A stretch of DNA of 50,036 nt from Lysobacter_K sp038248955. Lineage in GTDB: Bacteria > Pseudomonadota > Gammaproteobacteria > Xanthomonadales > Xanthomonadaceae. The stretch is taken from positions 1 through 50,036 of the forward strand of contig JBBRWW010000004.1 in NCBI GenBank assembly GCA_038248955.1, read 5' to 3'. The position numbers and the translations under genes were made by a program. Shown piece after piece: positions 15,980 through 24,750 of the stretch (position 1 is the first letter of the stretch; each line of letters starts with the position of its first letter). The notes under the pieces are model-generated. The model worked only from the letters and a program-made list of their open reading frames with translations. It did not search any database and was not told where the DNA came from.

Positions 15980-18900
15980 ATGAACTCTATCGACGCAGAC
16001 GCTAACGCTCCGTTACGGCAACTGCCGGAACTCCGCCAGGCCCGGCGTGCCATCGACGCCGCGCTGAGCCGTGACCGCGGCCGCCTGCATGGCCTGTGGA
16101 CGCGCTGGAGCGCCAAACCCGACGACGGCAAGGCGCAGGCTGCCTTCGCGCAGGCGCTGGCGAAGTCGGTCGGCCTGCGCGAGGCGCGGGCTGCATCCTT
16201 GCCGCGCGCCCCGGTGGTGGCGGCGCTGCCGATCGCCGCCGAGGCAGACCGGATTGTCGCGCTGATCCGTGAACACCCCGTGGTGGTGATCGCCGGTGAG
16301 ACCGGTTCGGGCAAGACCACCCAGCTGCCGAAACTGTGCCTGGCGGCCGGGCGGGGCGCGGCCGGCATGATCGGCTGCACCCAACCGCGCCGCATCGCTG
16401 CGCGCGCGGTGGCCAGTCGGGTGGCCGAGGAACTGGGCACTCCGCTCGGCGGCCTGGTCGGCTATCAGGTGCGTTTCACCGACAACGTCGGCGACAACAC
16501 CGCGATCAAGTTCATGACCGACGGCATCCTGCTGGCCGAGATCCAGTCCGACCGCTGGCTGTCGCGCTACGACACCATCCTGATCGACGAGGCGCACGAG
16601 CGCAGCCTCAACATCGACTTCCTGCTCGGCTATCTCAAGCAGTTGCTGAAAAAACGCCCCGACCTGAAGGTGATCGTGACCTCGGCGACGATCGACACCG
16701 CGCGTTTCGCCGCGCATTTCGACGACGCCCCGGTAGTGAATGTCGAAGGCCGCGGCTTCCCGGTCGAAGTGCGCTATCGGCCGCTGGGGGAGGGGGAAAG
16801 GGGGTCAGAGTCACTTCCCCGGGGGGGGGCAACCGGCGGACGGGCTTCCAGCCGGGAAAGTGACTCTGACCCCCTGTCCCCCCTTTCCGTCAACGACGCC
16901 ATCGTCGCCGCCTGCGACGAGATCACCCGTGAGGATCCTCGCGGCGACGTGCTGATCTTCCTGTCAGGCGAACGCGAGATCCGCGATGCGCACCAGGCGC
17001 TGGAACGGCGCAAGTACCGCGAGACCGAAGTGCTGCCGCTGTACGCGCGGCTGTCGGTGCGCGACCAGGACCGCGTGTTCAAGCCGGGCGTGAAGCGCCG
17101 CATCGTGCTCGCAACCAACGTGGCTGAAACCTCGCTGACGGTGCCGCGCATCCGCTACGTGGTCGATCCGGGCCTGGCGCGGGTCAAGCGCTACAGCCCG
17201 CGCGGCAAGCTCGACCGCCTGCACATCGAGCCGGTGTCGCAGGCCAGCGCCGACCAGCGCAAGGGCCGCTGCGGGCGCATTTCCGACGGCACCTGCTACC
17301 GGCTGTATTCGCAGGCCGACTTCGACTCGCGGCCGCGCTTCACCGATCCGGAAATCCGTCGCGCCGCCTTGGCGGGGGTGATCCTGCGCATGCTGTCGCT
17401 GGGCCTGGGGCGCATCGAGGACTTCCCGTTCCTGGAGCCGCCCGATCCGCGCGCGATCGCCGATGGCTGGCAGCAACTGGGCGAACTCGGCGCGGTGGGA
17501 GGCCCGGAGGTCGCCGGCGCCGGCAAGGGTCGCGAGCATGCGCTCACGCCGACCGGCAAGCTGATGGCGCGGATGCCGGTGGACGTGAAACTGGCGCGCA
17601 TGCTGGTCGCGGCAAACCGCCACGGCTGCGTGCGCGAGATGCTGGCGATCGCCTCGTTCCTCGGCATCCAGGACCCGCGCGAGCGGCCTAGCGACCAGCG
17701 TGCCGCGGCCGACAACGCCCACGCGGCGTTCGTCGATCCGAAGTCGGAGTTCGTCGGCATCCTCAAGTTGTGGGATGCCTACCAGGCCGCGCACGAGGAA
17801 CTCACGCAATCGAAGCTGAGGGCATGGTGCGAGCGGCATTTCCTCGGCTTCCTGCGCATGCGCGAATGGCGCGAACTGCATCGCCAGCTCAAGCTGATGT
17901 CCGACGATCTTGGCTGGGAGGAAAGGGGGTCAGAGTCACTTTCCGCCTCGCGTAGCAAGGCTTTGCCTGGATCGGACGGGGAAAGTGACTCTGACCCCTT
18001 GTCATACGACCCTGCCGGCTACGCCACGCTGCATCGCGCGCTGCTGGCCGGGTTGCCGACCCAGGTCGGCCATCGCGGCGACAAGGGTGTGTACGACGGC
18101 CCGCGTGGGCGCAGATTCCAGCTGTTCCCCGGTTCGCCGTTGGCGAAGAAGCCGCCACCGTGGCTGCTGGCTGCGACGTTGCTCGATACCGAACGCGTGT
18201 GGTCGCTGACCAATGCCGCGATCGAGCCCGACTGGGCGATACAGGAGTTGCCGCACCTGCTCGCGCGCCGCCACCACGACCCGCACTGGTCGCGCTCGCA
18301 GGGGCGCGTGGTCGGCAGCGAGCAGATCAGCCTGTTCGGACTGGTGCTGGCGCCCAAACGGGCGGTGCACTACGGCGCGCTGTACCCGCAGGAGAGCCGC
18401 GAGATCTTCGCGCGCGACGCGCTGGTGACGGGCGAGATCAACGCCCGCAGCGCGTTCGTGCAGCGCAACCTGGCGACGCTGGCCAAGGCGCATGAGGAAG
18501 AGGCCAAGCAGCGCCGCGTTGGGCTGGTGGTCGACGAGGACTGGATGGTGCGCTGGTACCTCGACCGCCTGCCGCCGCACGTGCACAACGCGCATGCGCT
18601 GGACGCCTGGTTCGGCAAGCTCGCGCCCTCGGAAAAATCCGCGCTGCAGTGGTCGAGTGCCGACCTGCTGGTGGGCGACGAAACCGACGCGGCACGCTTC
18701 CCGTTGTACCTGATGCTCGGCGACGTCCGTCTCGCGGTGACCTACCGCTTCGATCCGGGCGCGCTCGACGACGGCATGACCGTGGCGGTGCCGCTGCACC
18801 TGCTCAACGCGCTCGATCCAACGCGGCTGTCGTGGCTGGCGCCGGGCTTCGTCGCCGACAAGGCCGCGGCGCTGATCAAGTCGTTGCCGAAATCGCTGCG

Positions 18901-20122
18901 CCGCAACTTCGTGCCGGCGCCGGATTTTTCCCGCGCGTTCGCCGAGACAAGCGCAGATGACAAGGCGCTGCAGCACGGCGCCGATACCCTGGCCGGGGCG
19001 CTCGCGCGCTTCCTGCACAAGCTCACCGGTGTGGCGGTGGCGCCGACCGAGTTCGATGAAGCCACGCTGGAGCCACACCTGCGCGTGAACCTGCGGCTGC
19101 TCGACCGCGATGGACGTGGCGTGCTGGCCGAATCGCGCGACCTCGACGAACTGCGCCGTCGCTTCGGGGAACGCGCCGCGCGGGCGTTCGCGGAGCACGC
19201 CGCCGACGGACTGGAGCAACGCGGGCTGACGGCGTTCCCGGAATCGCCGATCCCGATGTCGGTGCCAGGCGCCGGCGGCGTGCCGGCCTACCCCGCGCTG
19301 CACGACGACGGTGACGCGGTGTCGGTGCGCGTGCATGCCGAGCGCGACGTGGCGCAGCGCGAACACCCGCAGGGCGTGCGGCGGCTGCTCGCGATCGCGC
19401 TTGCCGACAAGCTCAAGCAGGCGCGCAAGCAACTGCCGGTGGCCCCGAAGACCGGACTTTTGTATGCCGCGATCGAGTCCGCCGCGCCGCGCGGCCGCGG
19501 CGAAAGCATTGGCTTGCGCGAGGGCGATCGTCTGCGTGCCGACCTGGTCGATGGCGCGTTCGCGGCGCTGGTGGCGGACGACTTCGGGGGTGAACGAATC
19601 GACCACATCCGCGATCGCGATGCGTTCGCCGCGCGCGCCGATATGCTGGGCAAGCAGTTGTTCGGCGAAGCGATGGAGCGCTTGCGCCAGGCCGAGCTGA
19701 TCCTCGCCGCCGTGGCCGAGGCCCGCGCGAAGCTGGAGTCGCCACTGATCGGCTGGGCGAGCGGCAACCTCGACGACATGCGCCGGCAGCTCGCCACGCT
19801 CACGCCGCCGGGTTTCCTGCGCGACGTGCCGGCCGCGGCCTTGCGCGACTACCCGCGTTACCTCAAGGCGCTGGCGCTGCGCGGCGAGCGCGCACTGCGC
19901 GATCCCGCGCGCGACCAGTCGCGCATGCTGGAACTCAAGCCGTTCGACGATGCCCTGGCCGGTGCCCGGCGCGACGGAAGTGCCGACGAACCCGACTGGC
20001 AGGCGCTGCGATGGGATCTGGAGGAGCTGCGGGTGTCGCTGTTCGCGCAGGAGCTGGGTGCGCGCGGCGGCGTGTCGCCGAAGCGCCTGGCGACGCGGCT
20101 GGGGCAACTGCGGCAGCCGTGA
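15980..20122 (+). CDS. hrpA: ATP-dependent RNA helicase HrpA with two in-frame REP-like insertions
   Basis: HrpA is a DEAH-box RNA helicase linked to ribosome rescue and mRNA processing. The protein is 1380 residues, somewhat longer than the usual ~1300. Walker A is IAGETGSGKTTQLPKL, the DEAH box is LIDEAHERSLNIDFL, motif III is VTSATID, and motif VI is QRKGRCGRISDG. The OB-fold/C-terminal DUF3418 part fills residues ~700-1380. Two extra segments, GERGSESL...ESDSDPLSP (about residues 272-299) and EERGSESL...ESDSDPLS (about 648-674), are encoded by palindromic DNA elements. They interrupt alignment with typical HrpA only at linkers: after EVRYRPLGE and after KLMSDDLGWE. All catalytic motifs are outside them, so the enzyme is probably active. 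Confidence 0.95.
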   Translation: MNSIDADANAPLRQLPELRQARRAIDAALSRDRGRLHGLWTRWSAKPDDGKAQAAFAQALAKSVGLREARAASLPRAPVVAALPIAAEADRIVALIREHPVVVIAGETGSGKTTQLPKLCLAAGRGAAGMIGCTQPRRIAARAVASRVAEELGTPLGGLVGYQVRFTDNVGDNTAIKFMTDGILLAEIQSDRWLSRYDTILIDEAHERSLNIDFLLGYLKQLLKKRPDLKVIVTSATIDTARFAAHFDDAPVVNVEGRGFPVEVRYRPLGEGERGSESLPRGGATGGRASSRESDSDPLSPLSVNDAIVAACDEITREDPRGDVLIFLSGEREIRDAHQALERRKYRETEVLPLYARLSVRDQDRVFKPGVKRRIVLATNVAETSLTVPRIRYVVDPGLARVKRYSPRGKLDRLHIEPVSQASADQRKGRCGRISDGTCYRLYSQADFDSRPRFTDPEIRRAALAGVILRMLSLGLGRIEDFPFLEPPDPRAIADGWQQLGELGAVGGPEVAGAGKGREHALTPTGKLMARMPVDVKLARMLVAANRHGCVREMLAIASFLGIQDPRERPSDQRAAADNAHAAFVDPKSEFVGILKLWDAYQAAHEELTQSKLRAWCERHFLGFLRMREWRELHRQLKLMSDDLGWEERGSESLSASRSKALPGSDGESDSDPLSYDPAGYATLHRALLAGLPTQVGHRGDKGVYDGPRGRRFQLFPGSPLAKKPPPWLLAATLLDTERVWSLTNAAIEPDWAIQELPHLLARRHHDPHWSRSQGRVVGSEQISLFGLVLAPKRAVHYGALYPQESREIFARDALVTGEINARSAFVQRNLATLAKAHEEEAKQRRVGLVVDEDWMVRWYLDRLPPHVHNAHALDAWFGKLAPSEKSALQWSSADLLVGDETDAARFPLYLMLGDVRLAVTYRFDPGALDDGMTVAVPLHLLNALDPTRLSWLAPGFVADKAAALIKSLPKSLRRNFVPAPDFSRAFAETSADDKALQHGADTLAGALARFLHKLTGVAVAPTEFDEATLEPHLRVNLRLLDRDGRGVLAESRDLDELRRRFGERAARAFAEHAADGLEQRGLTAFPESPIPMSVPGAGGVPAYPALHDDGDAVSVRVHAERDVAQREHPQGVRRLLAIALADKLKQARKQLPVAPKTGLLYAAIESAAPRGRGESIGLREGDRLRADLVDGAFAALVADDFGGERIDHIRDRDAFAARADMLGKQLFGEAMERLRQAELILAAVAEARAKLESPLIGWASGNLDDMRRQLATLTPPGFLRDVPAAALRDYPRYLKALALRGERALRDPARDQSRMLELKPFDDALAGARRDGSADEPDWQALRWDLEELRVSLFAQELGARGGVSPKRLATRLGQLRQP
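16800..16874 (+). repeat. REP-like palindromic element 1 inside hrpA
   Basis: A 21-bp left arm (16800-16820, GGGGGTCAGAGTCACTTCCC and one more C) faces a matching right arm (16854-16874, containing GAAAGTGACTCTGACCCCC) in inverted orientation. The interior is an unrelated 33-nt GC-rich sequence with a run of nine G. The whole is 75 nt, exactly 25 codons, with no stop in the hrpA frame. Imperfect complementarity continues outward into GGGGAAAG on the left and CTTTCC on the right. The arms match element 2 in the same gene almost exactly. The form (short palindrome with conserved arms and variable centre) resembles REP elements mobilised by RAYT transposases; no RAYT gene is in the window. Confidence 0.85.
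17924..17999 (+). repeat. REP-like palindromic element 2 inside hrpA
   Basis: The left arm (17924-17944, AGGGGGTCAGAGTCACTTTC plus C) and right arm (17978-17999, GGGGAAAGTGACTCTGACCC plus CT) are inverted copies of each other, around a 33-nt centre that shares nothing obvious with element 1. It lies in the same orientation and the same reading frame as element 1, 1.05 kb downstream. The encoded peptide begins RGSESL and ends ESDSDPLS, as in element 1. The surrounding HrpA sequence continues normally on both sides. Confidence 0.85.
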
Positions 20123-20185
20123 GCGAAGACAGTCGGGGCATCGGCGTCAACGGCAGGCGCGCGCCGGGTCGAAGTCATCGATGCG

Positions 20186-20725
20186 TCACTTGATACGCAA
20201 CACCTTGGCGCGAACGTTGTAATTGCCCACCTGCAGGTACCAGGAGTTGCCGACCAGGCTGGGGGTGATCTTGACCGGCGGGTTGGTAAGCCGCACGCCG
20301 GCGAGGGTGGCCTCGTCGGTCTGCTGCCAGACCTGGCCGTTGTCCAGGGTGTAGGTGCGTCCGCGGGCGAACCCCCGGAATTCACCGCTGATGCCGGCCA
20401 CGACCGGCTCGCTGGAGCCAAAATTCAGGAAGCCGCGATTGCTGTCCTCGACGCGCTTCTTGGCGCTCGCGGCCGCCTTGCCGGCCTCGGCCTCGATCGT
20501 GCCGTGCAGCCAGGCATTGAGGTTGGCCAACTGCTCGGCGTTGAGCTGCTCGAGGCCGGCGGCCCTGAACTGCGCCGGCGTCATCTGCTGCTCGATGGTG
20601 GGTTGCTGCTGGGCGAACGCGCCCGGCGCCAGGGCCATCAGCAGCGCGAGCAGGAGCGGTCGGGCCGAGCGCATGCGCCTGTGGTTTGAGACCGGTGAAA
20701 CGCCAATCGCGCCAATCGAATGCAT
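20186..20725 (-). CDS. Small secreted protein of unknown function
   Basis: The protein is 179 residues from the ATG at 20725, which has a GAGGA ribosome site 7 nt upstream; an internal ATG at 20674 is a possible alternative. The signal peptide is RSARPLLLALLMALAPGAFAQ. A Gln/Ala-rich helical stretch follows (MTPAQFRAAGLEQLNAEQLA, then WLHGTIEAEAGKAAASAKKR). The C-terminal half is beta-rich with aromatic residues (RTYTLDNGQVWQQTDEATLA, SLVGNSWYLQVGNYNVRAK). I do not recognise a named family; similar small periplasmic proteins occur in Xanthomonadaceae. It has its own promoter and converges on hrpA. Confidence 0.8.
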   Translation of the reverse strand: MHSIGAIGVSPVSNHRRMRSARPLLLALLMALAPGAFAQQQPTIEQQMTPAQFRAAGLEQLNAEQLANLNAWLHGTIEAEAGKAAASAKKRVEDSNRGFLNFGSSEPVVAGISGEFRGFARGRTYTLDNGQVWQQTDEATLAGVRLTNPPVKITPSLVGNSWYLQVGNYNVRAKVLRIK

Positions 20726-20753
20726 GAGCTGTTCCTCGCGTCGGTAGCGGGCT

Positions 20754-20783
20754 AGTGTAGACGCAGGCACCTGCCACTTTGAA
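20754..20783 (-). promoter_or_regulatory. Sigma-70 promoter with a palindrome in its spacer
   Basis: On the minus strand TTCAAA (-35, 20778-20783) and TACACT (-10, 20754-20759) are 18 nt apart, about 28 nt before the secreted-protein ATG at 20725. A 12-bp inverted repeat, GCAGG-CA-CCTGC (20763-20774), occupies the spacer between the two hexamers. A regulator bound there would block polymerase, so it is a candidate operator. relA is divergent, starting at 20874. Confidence 0.5.
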
Positions 20784-20873
20784 CCGGTTGTGCGGGTTGC
20801 CGTTCGCGCCCTCCAACCCGGCGCCGGCGCACCCAGAACCACACCACCCAATGTGAGCCTCGGCGATCCCGCG

Positions 20874-23054
20874 ATGAACGTCTCGCCCTCCCCCCCCCTG
20901 TGGCCCGACCTGTCGGCCATGCTGGCATCGCCGGCGGGGATGACGATTTCGTCGTCCCTGCGGCAGCGATTGCTCGATGCCGGTGCCGCCGCGGGTGTTG
21001 CGGGGACCTGTGGGCTCGACCCCGCGCCCGTGGCGGCGACCATGCTGGAGGCACTGGCGCTGCTGGGCGCCGACAGCGACACCGTGGCCGCGGCGATCCT
21101 GCACACCTGTCCGACCGTGGCGGCAGGCCTGTCGGGGACGCTGGAGCAGGAATTTCCCGCGGTGGCGGCGCTGCTCGACGGCCAACGCGCCGCCGAGCAG
21201 GTCTGGACGCTGCATGCCGAGCAGGGCGGCCGCGCCGGCAGCGAGGGGTTGCGGCGGCTTTTGCTGGCGATCGTGCGCGACCTGCGCGTGGTGCCGATCC
21301 TGCTGGCGCGCCAGCTCGCGCGGATGCGCCACGCCGATCTCCTGCCTGAACCGCAGCGCCGCGAACTGGCGGCGTTGACCCGCGACATCCATGCACCGCT
21401 CGCCAATCGCCTGGGCATCTGGCAGCTGAAGTGGGAGCTCGAGGACCTCGCATTCCGCTACCTCGAGCCGGCGACCTACCAGAAAATCGCGCGCCTGCTG
21501 GACGAGAAGCGCGGCGACCGCGAGCGCTACATCGAGCAGGTCAAGCAGACCCTGCGCGAGGCGCTCGCCGCCCAGGGTCTGGTGAATGCCGAGGTCGCGG
21601 GTCGGCCGAAGCACATCTACAGCATCTGGAAGAAGATGCAGCGCAAGGACGTGCCGATCGGCGAGTTGTACGACCTGCGCGCGGTGCGGGTGCTGGTCGA
21701 CGACGTCGGCGGTTGCTACACCGCGCTCGGCGTCGTGCATGCGACCTGGACGCCGGTGCCCAGCGAATTCGATGACTACATCGCGCGACCCAAGCGCAAC
21801 GACTACCGCTCTCTGCACACCGCGGTCATCGGGCCCGAGGGCAAGACCCTCGAAGTGCAGATCCGTACGCACGACATGCATCGCCAGGCCGAACTCGGCG
21901 TCGCCGCCCACTGGCGCTACAAGGAAGGCAGCGGTGGCGACGCGGCGTTCGACCGCAAGATCGCCTGGATGCGCCGGTTGCTGGAGGCATCCGGCGACGG
22001 GGCGCGCGAGCACGACGACGCGGCGCTGGCCGGCGAGTTCGACACCGAGCTGGTGGAGGATCGCGTCTACGTGCTGACGCCAAAGGGCGAGGTGATCGAC
22101 CTGCCGACGGGCGCCACGCCGCTGGACTTCGCCTATCGCGTGCATACCGAGGTCGGCCATCGCTGCCGCGGCGCAAAGGTCGATGGTCGCATCGTGCCGC
22201 TCAACCACCGGCTGCACAGCGGCGACCGCGTCGAGATCATGACCGCCCGGACCGGGGAACCACGCCGCGACTGGCTGATCGCCGCGAACGGCTTCCTCGC
22301 CAGCAGCCGCTCGCGCGTGAAGGTGCGCAACTGGTTCCACAAGCTCGACCGCGCCCGCAACGAGCAGGCGGGCCGCGAGATGCTGGACAAGGAGCTGCGC
22401 CGGCTGGGCCTGCTCGGCGCCGACCTGGCGCCGGTGCGCGAGAAATTCCACTTCGACAATGATGGCGACGTGCATGTGCACGTGGCGCTGGGCGACATCG
22501 GCGCACACCAGGTCGGCCGCGTGCTGCTCGAGCACGAACGCGCCGCCGCGACGCCGACCGCGGCGGCCGCCAGCACGACCACCGCCACGCCGCCGCGCGC
22601 GCCCAGCAAGTCGAGCGACTTGACCGTCGAGGGCGTCGGCAACCTGCTGGTGCAACTGGCGCGCTGCTGCCAACCGCTGCCCGGCGAGCCGATCGCCGGA
22701 TACCTGACGCGCGGCCGTGGCGTCAGCGTCCACCGCCCGGACTGCCGGGCATTCCAACGGCTGGCCGCGTCGCAACCACAGCGCGTCCTGCCGGTCGAAT
22801 GGGGTCGTGCCGGCAGCGGCCATGAAGTCGATGTCGAGCTGCTGGCCGTGGACCGCAAGTGGCTGCTCAGGGAAGTCACCAACCTGATCGCCCAGAGCAG
22901 CACGCACGTCACCGGGATCCACAGCGAACACGAACGCAACGGCGCGCGGGTGCGGCTGCGCCTGCGGCTGCGCGTGGCCGACTATGGCCAGCTGTCGAGC
23001 CTGCTTGGCAAGCTGTCCACACTGCCCGGCGTGGAGCAGGTCCACCGCAGTTGA
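20874..23054 (+). CDS. relA: GTP pyrophosphokinase RelA ((p)ppGpp synthetase)
   Basis: RelA makes (p)ppGpp on ribosomes stalled with uncharged tRNA. The protein is 726 residues from the ATG at 20874. The N-terminal HD-type domain is degenerate (AAAILHTCPTVAAGL where the hydrolase has HDxxED), so it is a synthetase-only RelA and not SpoT. The synthetase domain includes APLANRLGIWQLKWELEDLA, GRPKHIYSIWKKM, LYDLRAVRVLVDD and RPKRNDYRSLHTAVIGPEGK. The TGS domain is YVLTPKGEVIDLPTGATPLD (about residue 400). Zinc-finger (ARCCQPLPGE) and ACT domains end the protein. The region between TGS and zinc finger has an Ala/Thr-rich linker (ATPTAAAASTTTATPPRAP). Confidence 0.96.
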   Translation: MNVSPSPPLWPDLSAMLASPAGMTISSSLRQRLLDAGAAAGVAGTCGLDPAPVAATMLEALALLGADSDTVAAAILHTCPTVAAGLSGTLEQEFPAVAALLDGQRAAEQVWTLHAEQGGRAGSEGLRRLLLAIVRDLRVVPILLARQLARMRHADLLPEPQRRELAALTRDIHAPLANRLGIWQLKWELEDLAFRYLEPATYQKIARLLDEKRGDRERYIEQVKQTLREALAAQGLVNAEVAGRPKHIYSIWKKMQRKDVPIGELYDLRAVRVLVDDVGGCYTALGVVHATWTPVPSEFDDYIARPKRNDYRSLHTAVIGPEGKTLEVQIRTHDMHRQAELGVAAHWRYKEGSGGDAAFDRKIAWMRRLLEASGDGAREHDDAALAGEFDTELVEDRVYVLTPKGEVIDLPTGATPLDFAYRVHTEVGHRCRGAKVDGRIVPLNHRLHSGDRVEIMTARTGEPRRDWLIAANGFLASSRSRVKVRNWFHKLDRARNEQAGREMLDKELRRLGLLGADLAPVREKFHFDNDGDVHVHVALGDIGAHQVGRVLLEHERAAATPTAAAASTTTATPPRAPSKSSDLTVEGVGNLLVQLARCCQPLPGEPIAGYLTRGRGVSVHRPDCRAFQRLAASQPQRVLPVEWGRAGSGHEVDVELLAVDRKWLLREVTNLIAQSSTHVTGIHSEHERNGARVRLRLRLRVADYGQLSSLLGKLSTLPGVEQVHRS

Positions 23055-23106
23055 CTCGTTCACCCACGCCCGAGGGCGGGCACGCGCGGCTATGCTTGCC
23101 CGAGCA

Positions 23107-24750
23107 ATGACCGGTCGACAACCCAACGAGCCCGATTCCCCATCCGATGCCGATCGCCACGGCGTCGGTGGCGCGCGCCCGCGCGCCGAACCATCATTCG
23201 CGCACGTTGAGGAGTTGCGGTTTGCTGCGCAAGGCTCCCGAGCCGCCAGCACGCCCGCCCACCCGCCGATCAAGCCTCACGGCATGAAACGTTCGCGACG
23301 CTGGGCCGGGCTCGCGATCGCCATGGCGCTCGCGTTGCTGGCGATGCTGCTCTACCGGCAGCCGCTGTCCGATTGGCTGTGGCCGCAGACCCGCGCCCAA
23401 CGACTGCGGGAAGAAGCCGGCCTGGCCCTGGCTCACGGCGCTCTGACGGCCGTCGATGGCCACGGCGCGCGCGAGCTCTATGAGGCAGCGCTCGCGCTCG
23501 ATCCCGACGGCGCCGATGCGCGCCTCGGGCTGTCGAGGGTTGGCGAGGCGGCGCTCGTGCAGGCGCGGCGCGGGGTCGCCTTGCGCCGCTATGTCGATGC
23601 GCACCGCAGCCTGGCGCTGGCCCGCGAACTCGCGGTACCCACGGCGCGGGTCGATGCGGTGTCGGCGGCACTGCGCGAGCGCGAAGCCGCCGACGCCGGC
23701 ATCGGGCCGCTGCTCCGGCAAGCCGCCGCGGCTCGTGCGGCGGGCCGCCTGGATGGCGATGCGAGCAGCGCGCTGCCGCTGTACCAGCGCGTGCTTGCCT
23801 TGCAGCCCAGCCACACCGAAGCGCTGGAGGGTCGCGAGGACACCATCGCGGACCTCCTTCAGCAGGCCGGCCAGGCGCTGCATCGCGGCGAACTGGCCAC
23901 GGCGGCAGCGATCGTGCATCGCGCGCGCGACGCCGACCCGGGACACGCGGATCTGCCCGGCGCGCTGGCGGCGCTCGGCGATGCCACCGGGCAGAGCCGG
24001 CAGGTTGCCAATGCCGACCTCCGCCGAGCTCGACTGGCGCAGGCGCTCGCCGGTTACCGGGAGGTGCTTGCCGTCGACCCTGACAACGGCGAGGCCCAGC
24101 GTGGGGTCGCGCGGGTCGCCGCCGCGTACGCAGCGCGCAGCGAGCGACTGGCGGCGGATTTTCATTTCAATGAGGCCGAGGCCGCACTGCGCGAGGCATC
24201 GGCGATCGACCCGGCAGCACCCGCCCTCGGCCAGGCACGCCAGCACCTGGCGCGCGCGCGGCTAAGCCAGGCCCGCTACGGCAGCAAGCTGCCCGCCGCG
24301 GAGCGCCGGCGCCAATTGCGGCAGTGGCTGCGGCAGGCGGCCGATGCCGAGTCGCGCGGTGATCTGCTCACGCCGCCGGGCGAAAGCGCCTTCGACAAGC
24401 TGCGCGCGGCCCGCGCCATCGCCCCCGGCGATCCCGAGGTGGTCCGGGCCTCGGCGCGGCTGCTGCCGGCGGCCAAGGCATGTTTTGAGCAGGGACTGAC
24501 ACGTAACCGCCTGGGTCGCGCAGGCGAGTGCCTGGATGCCTGGCGGGTGCTGGAGGGCGAGGGCGCCGACCTGGCCGAATCACGACGTCGACTGGCGCAG
24601 CGTTGGATCGCGGTCGGCAACGAGCGCCTGGGCGCCGGCGAAACAGCGGCGGCACAGGCGGCGCTGACCGCGGCGCGGCGGCTGGATCCGGCGGCGGCCG
24701 GACTGGACGAATTCAGTGAGCGGCTACGCGCCGCGGCGGCGGCGGACTGA
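23107..24750 (+). CDS. Membrane-anchored TPR-like helical repeat protein, function unknown
   Basis: The protein is 547 residues from the ATG at 23107; an ATG at 23284 (488 residues) is a serious alternative because it starts just before the only membrane helix (WAGLAIAMALALLAMLLYRQ). A TATGCT -10-like element lies 10 nt before 23107. The remainder is Ala/Arg/Leu-rich and helical with degenerate TPR-like units, for example AARELYEAALALDPDGADAR-type blocks at about residues 115-140, ALPLYQRVLALQPSHTEALE, and ALAGYREVLAVDPDNGEAQR. Orientation would place the repeats outside the cytoplasm. No catalytic motif is visible. It follows relA by 52 nt, and no functional link is implied by sequence. Confidence 0.8.
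   Translation: MTGRQPNEPDSPSDADRHGVGGARPRAEPSFAHVEELRFAAQGSRAASTPAHPPIKPHGMKRSRRWAGLAIAMALALLAMLLYRQPLSDWLWPQTRAQRLREEAGLALAHGALTAVDGHGARELYEAALALDPDGADARLGLSRVGEAALVQARRGVALRRYVDAHRSLALARELAVPTARVDAVSAALREREAADAGIGPLLRQAAAARAAGRLDGDASSALPLYQRVLALQPSHTEALEGREDTIADLLQQAGQALHRGELATAAAIVHRARDADPGHADLPGALAALGDATGQSRQVANADLRRARLAQALAGYREVLAVDPDNGEAQRGVARVAAAYAARSERLAADFHFNEAEAALREASAIDPAAPALGQARQHLARARLSQARYGSKLPAAERRRQLRQWLRQAADAESRGDLLTPPGESAFDKLRAARAIAPGDPEVVRASARLLPAAKACFEQGLTRNRLGRAGECLDAWRVLEGEGADLAESRRRLAQRWIAVGNERLGAGETAAAQAALTAARRLDPAAAGLDEFSERLRAAAAAD

Noticed and set aside
20874..21300. SpoT-type hydrolase function for the RelA/SpoT protein
   Set aside because: The HD motif region reads HTC rather than HD, and the rest matches the synthetase-only RelA.
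20382..23273. A 963-codon minus-strand frame covering relA and the secreted-protein gene
   Set aside because: It overlaps two supported genes and has the composition of a shadow frame, with no recognisable domain.
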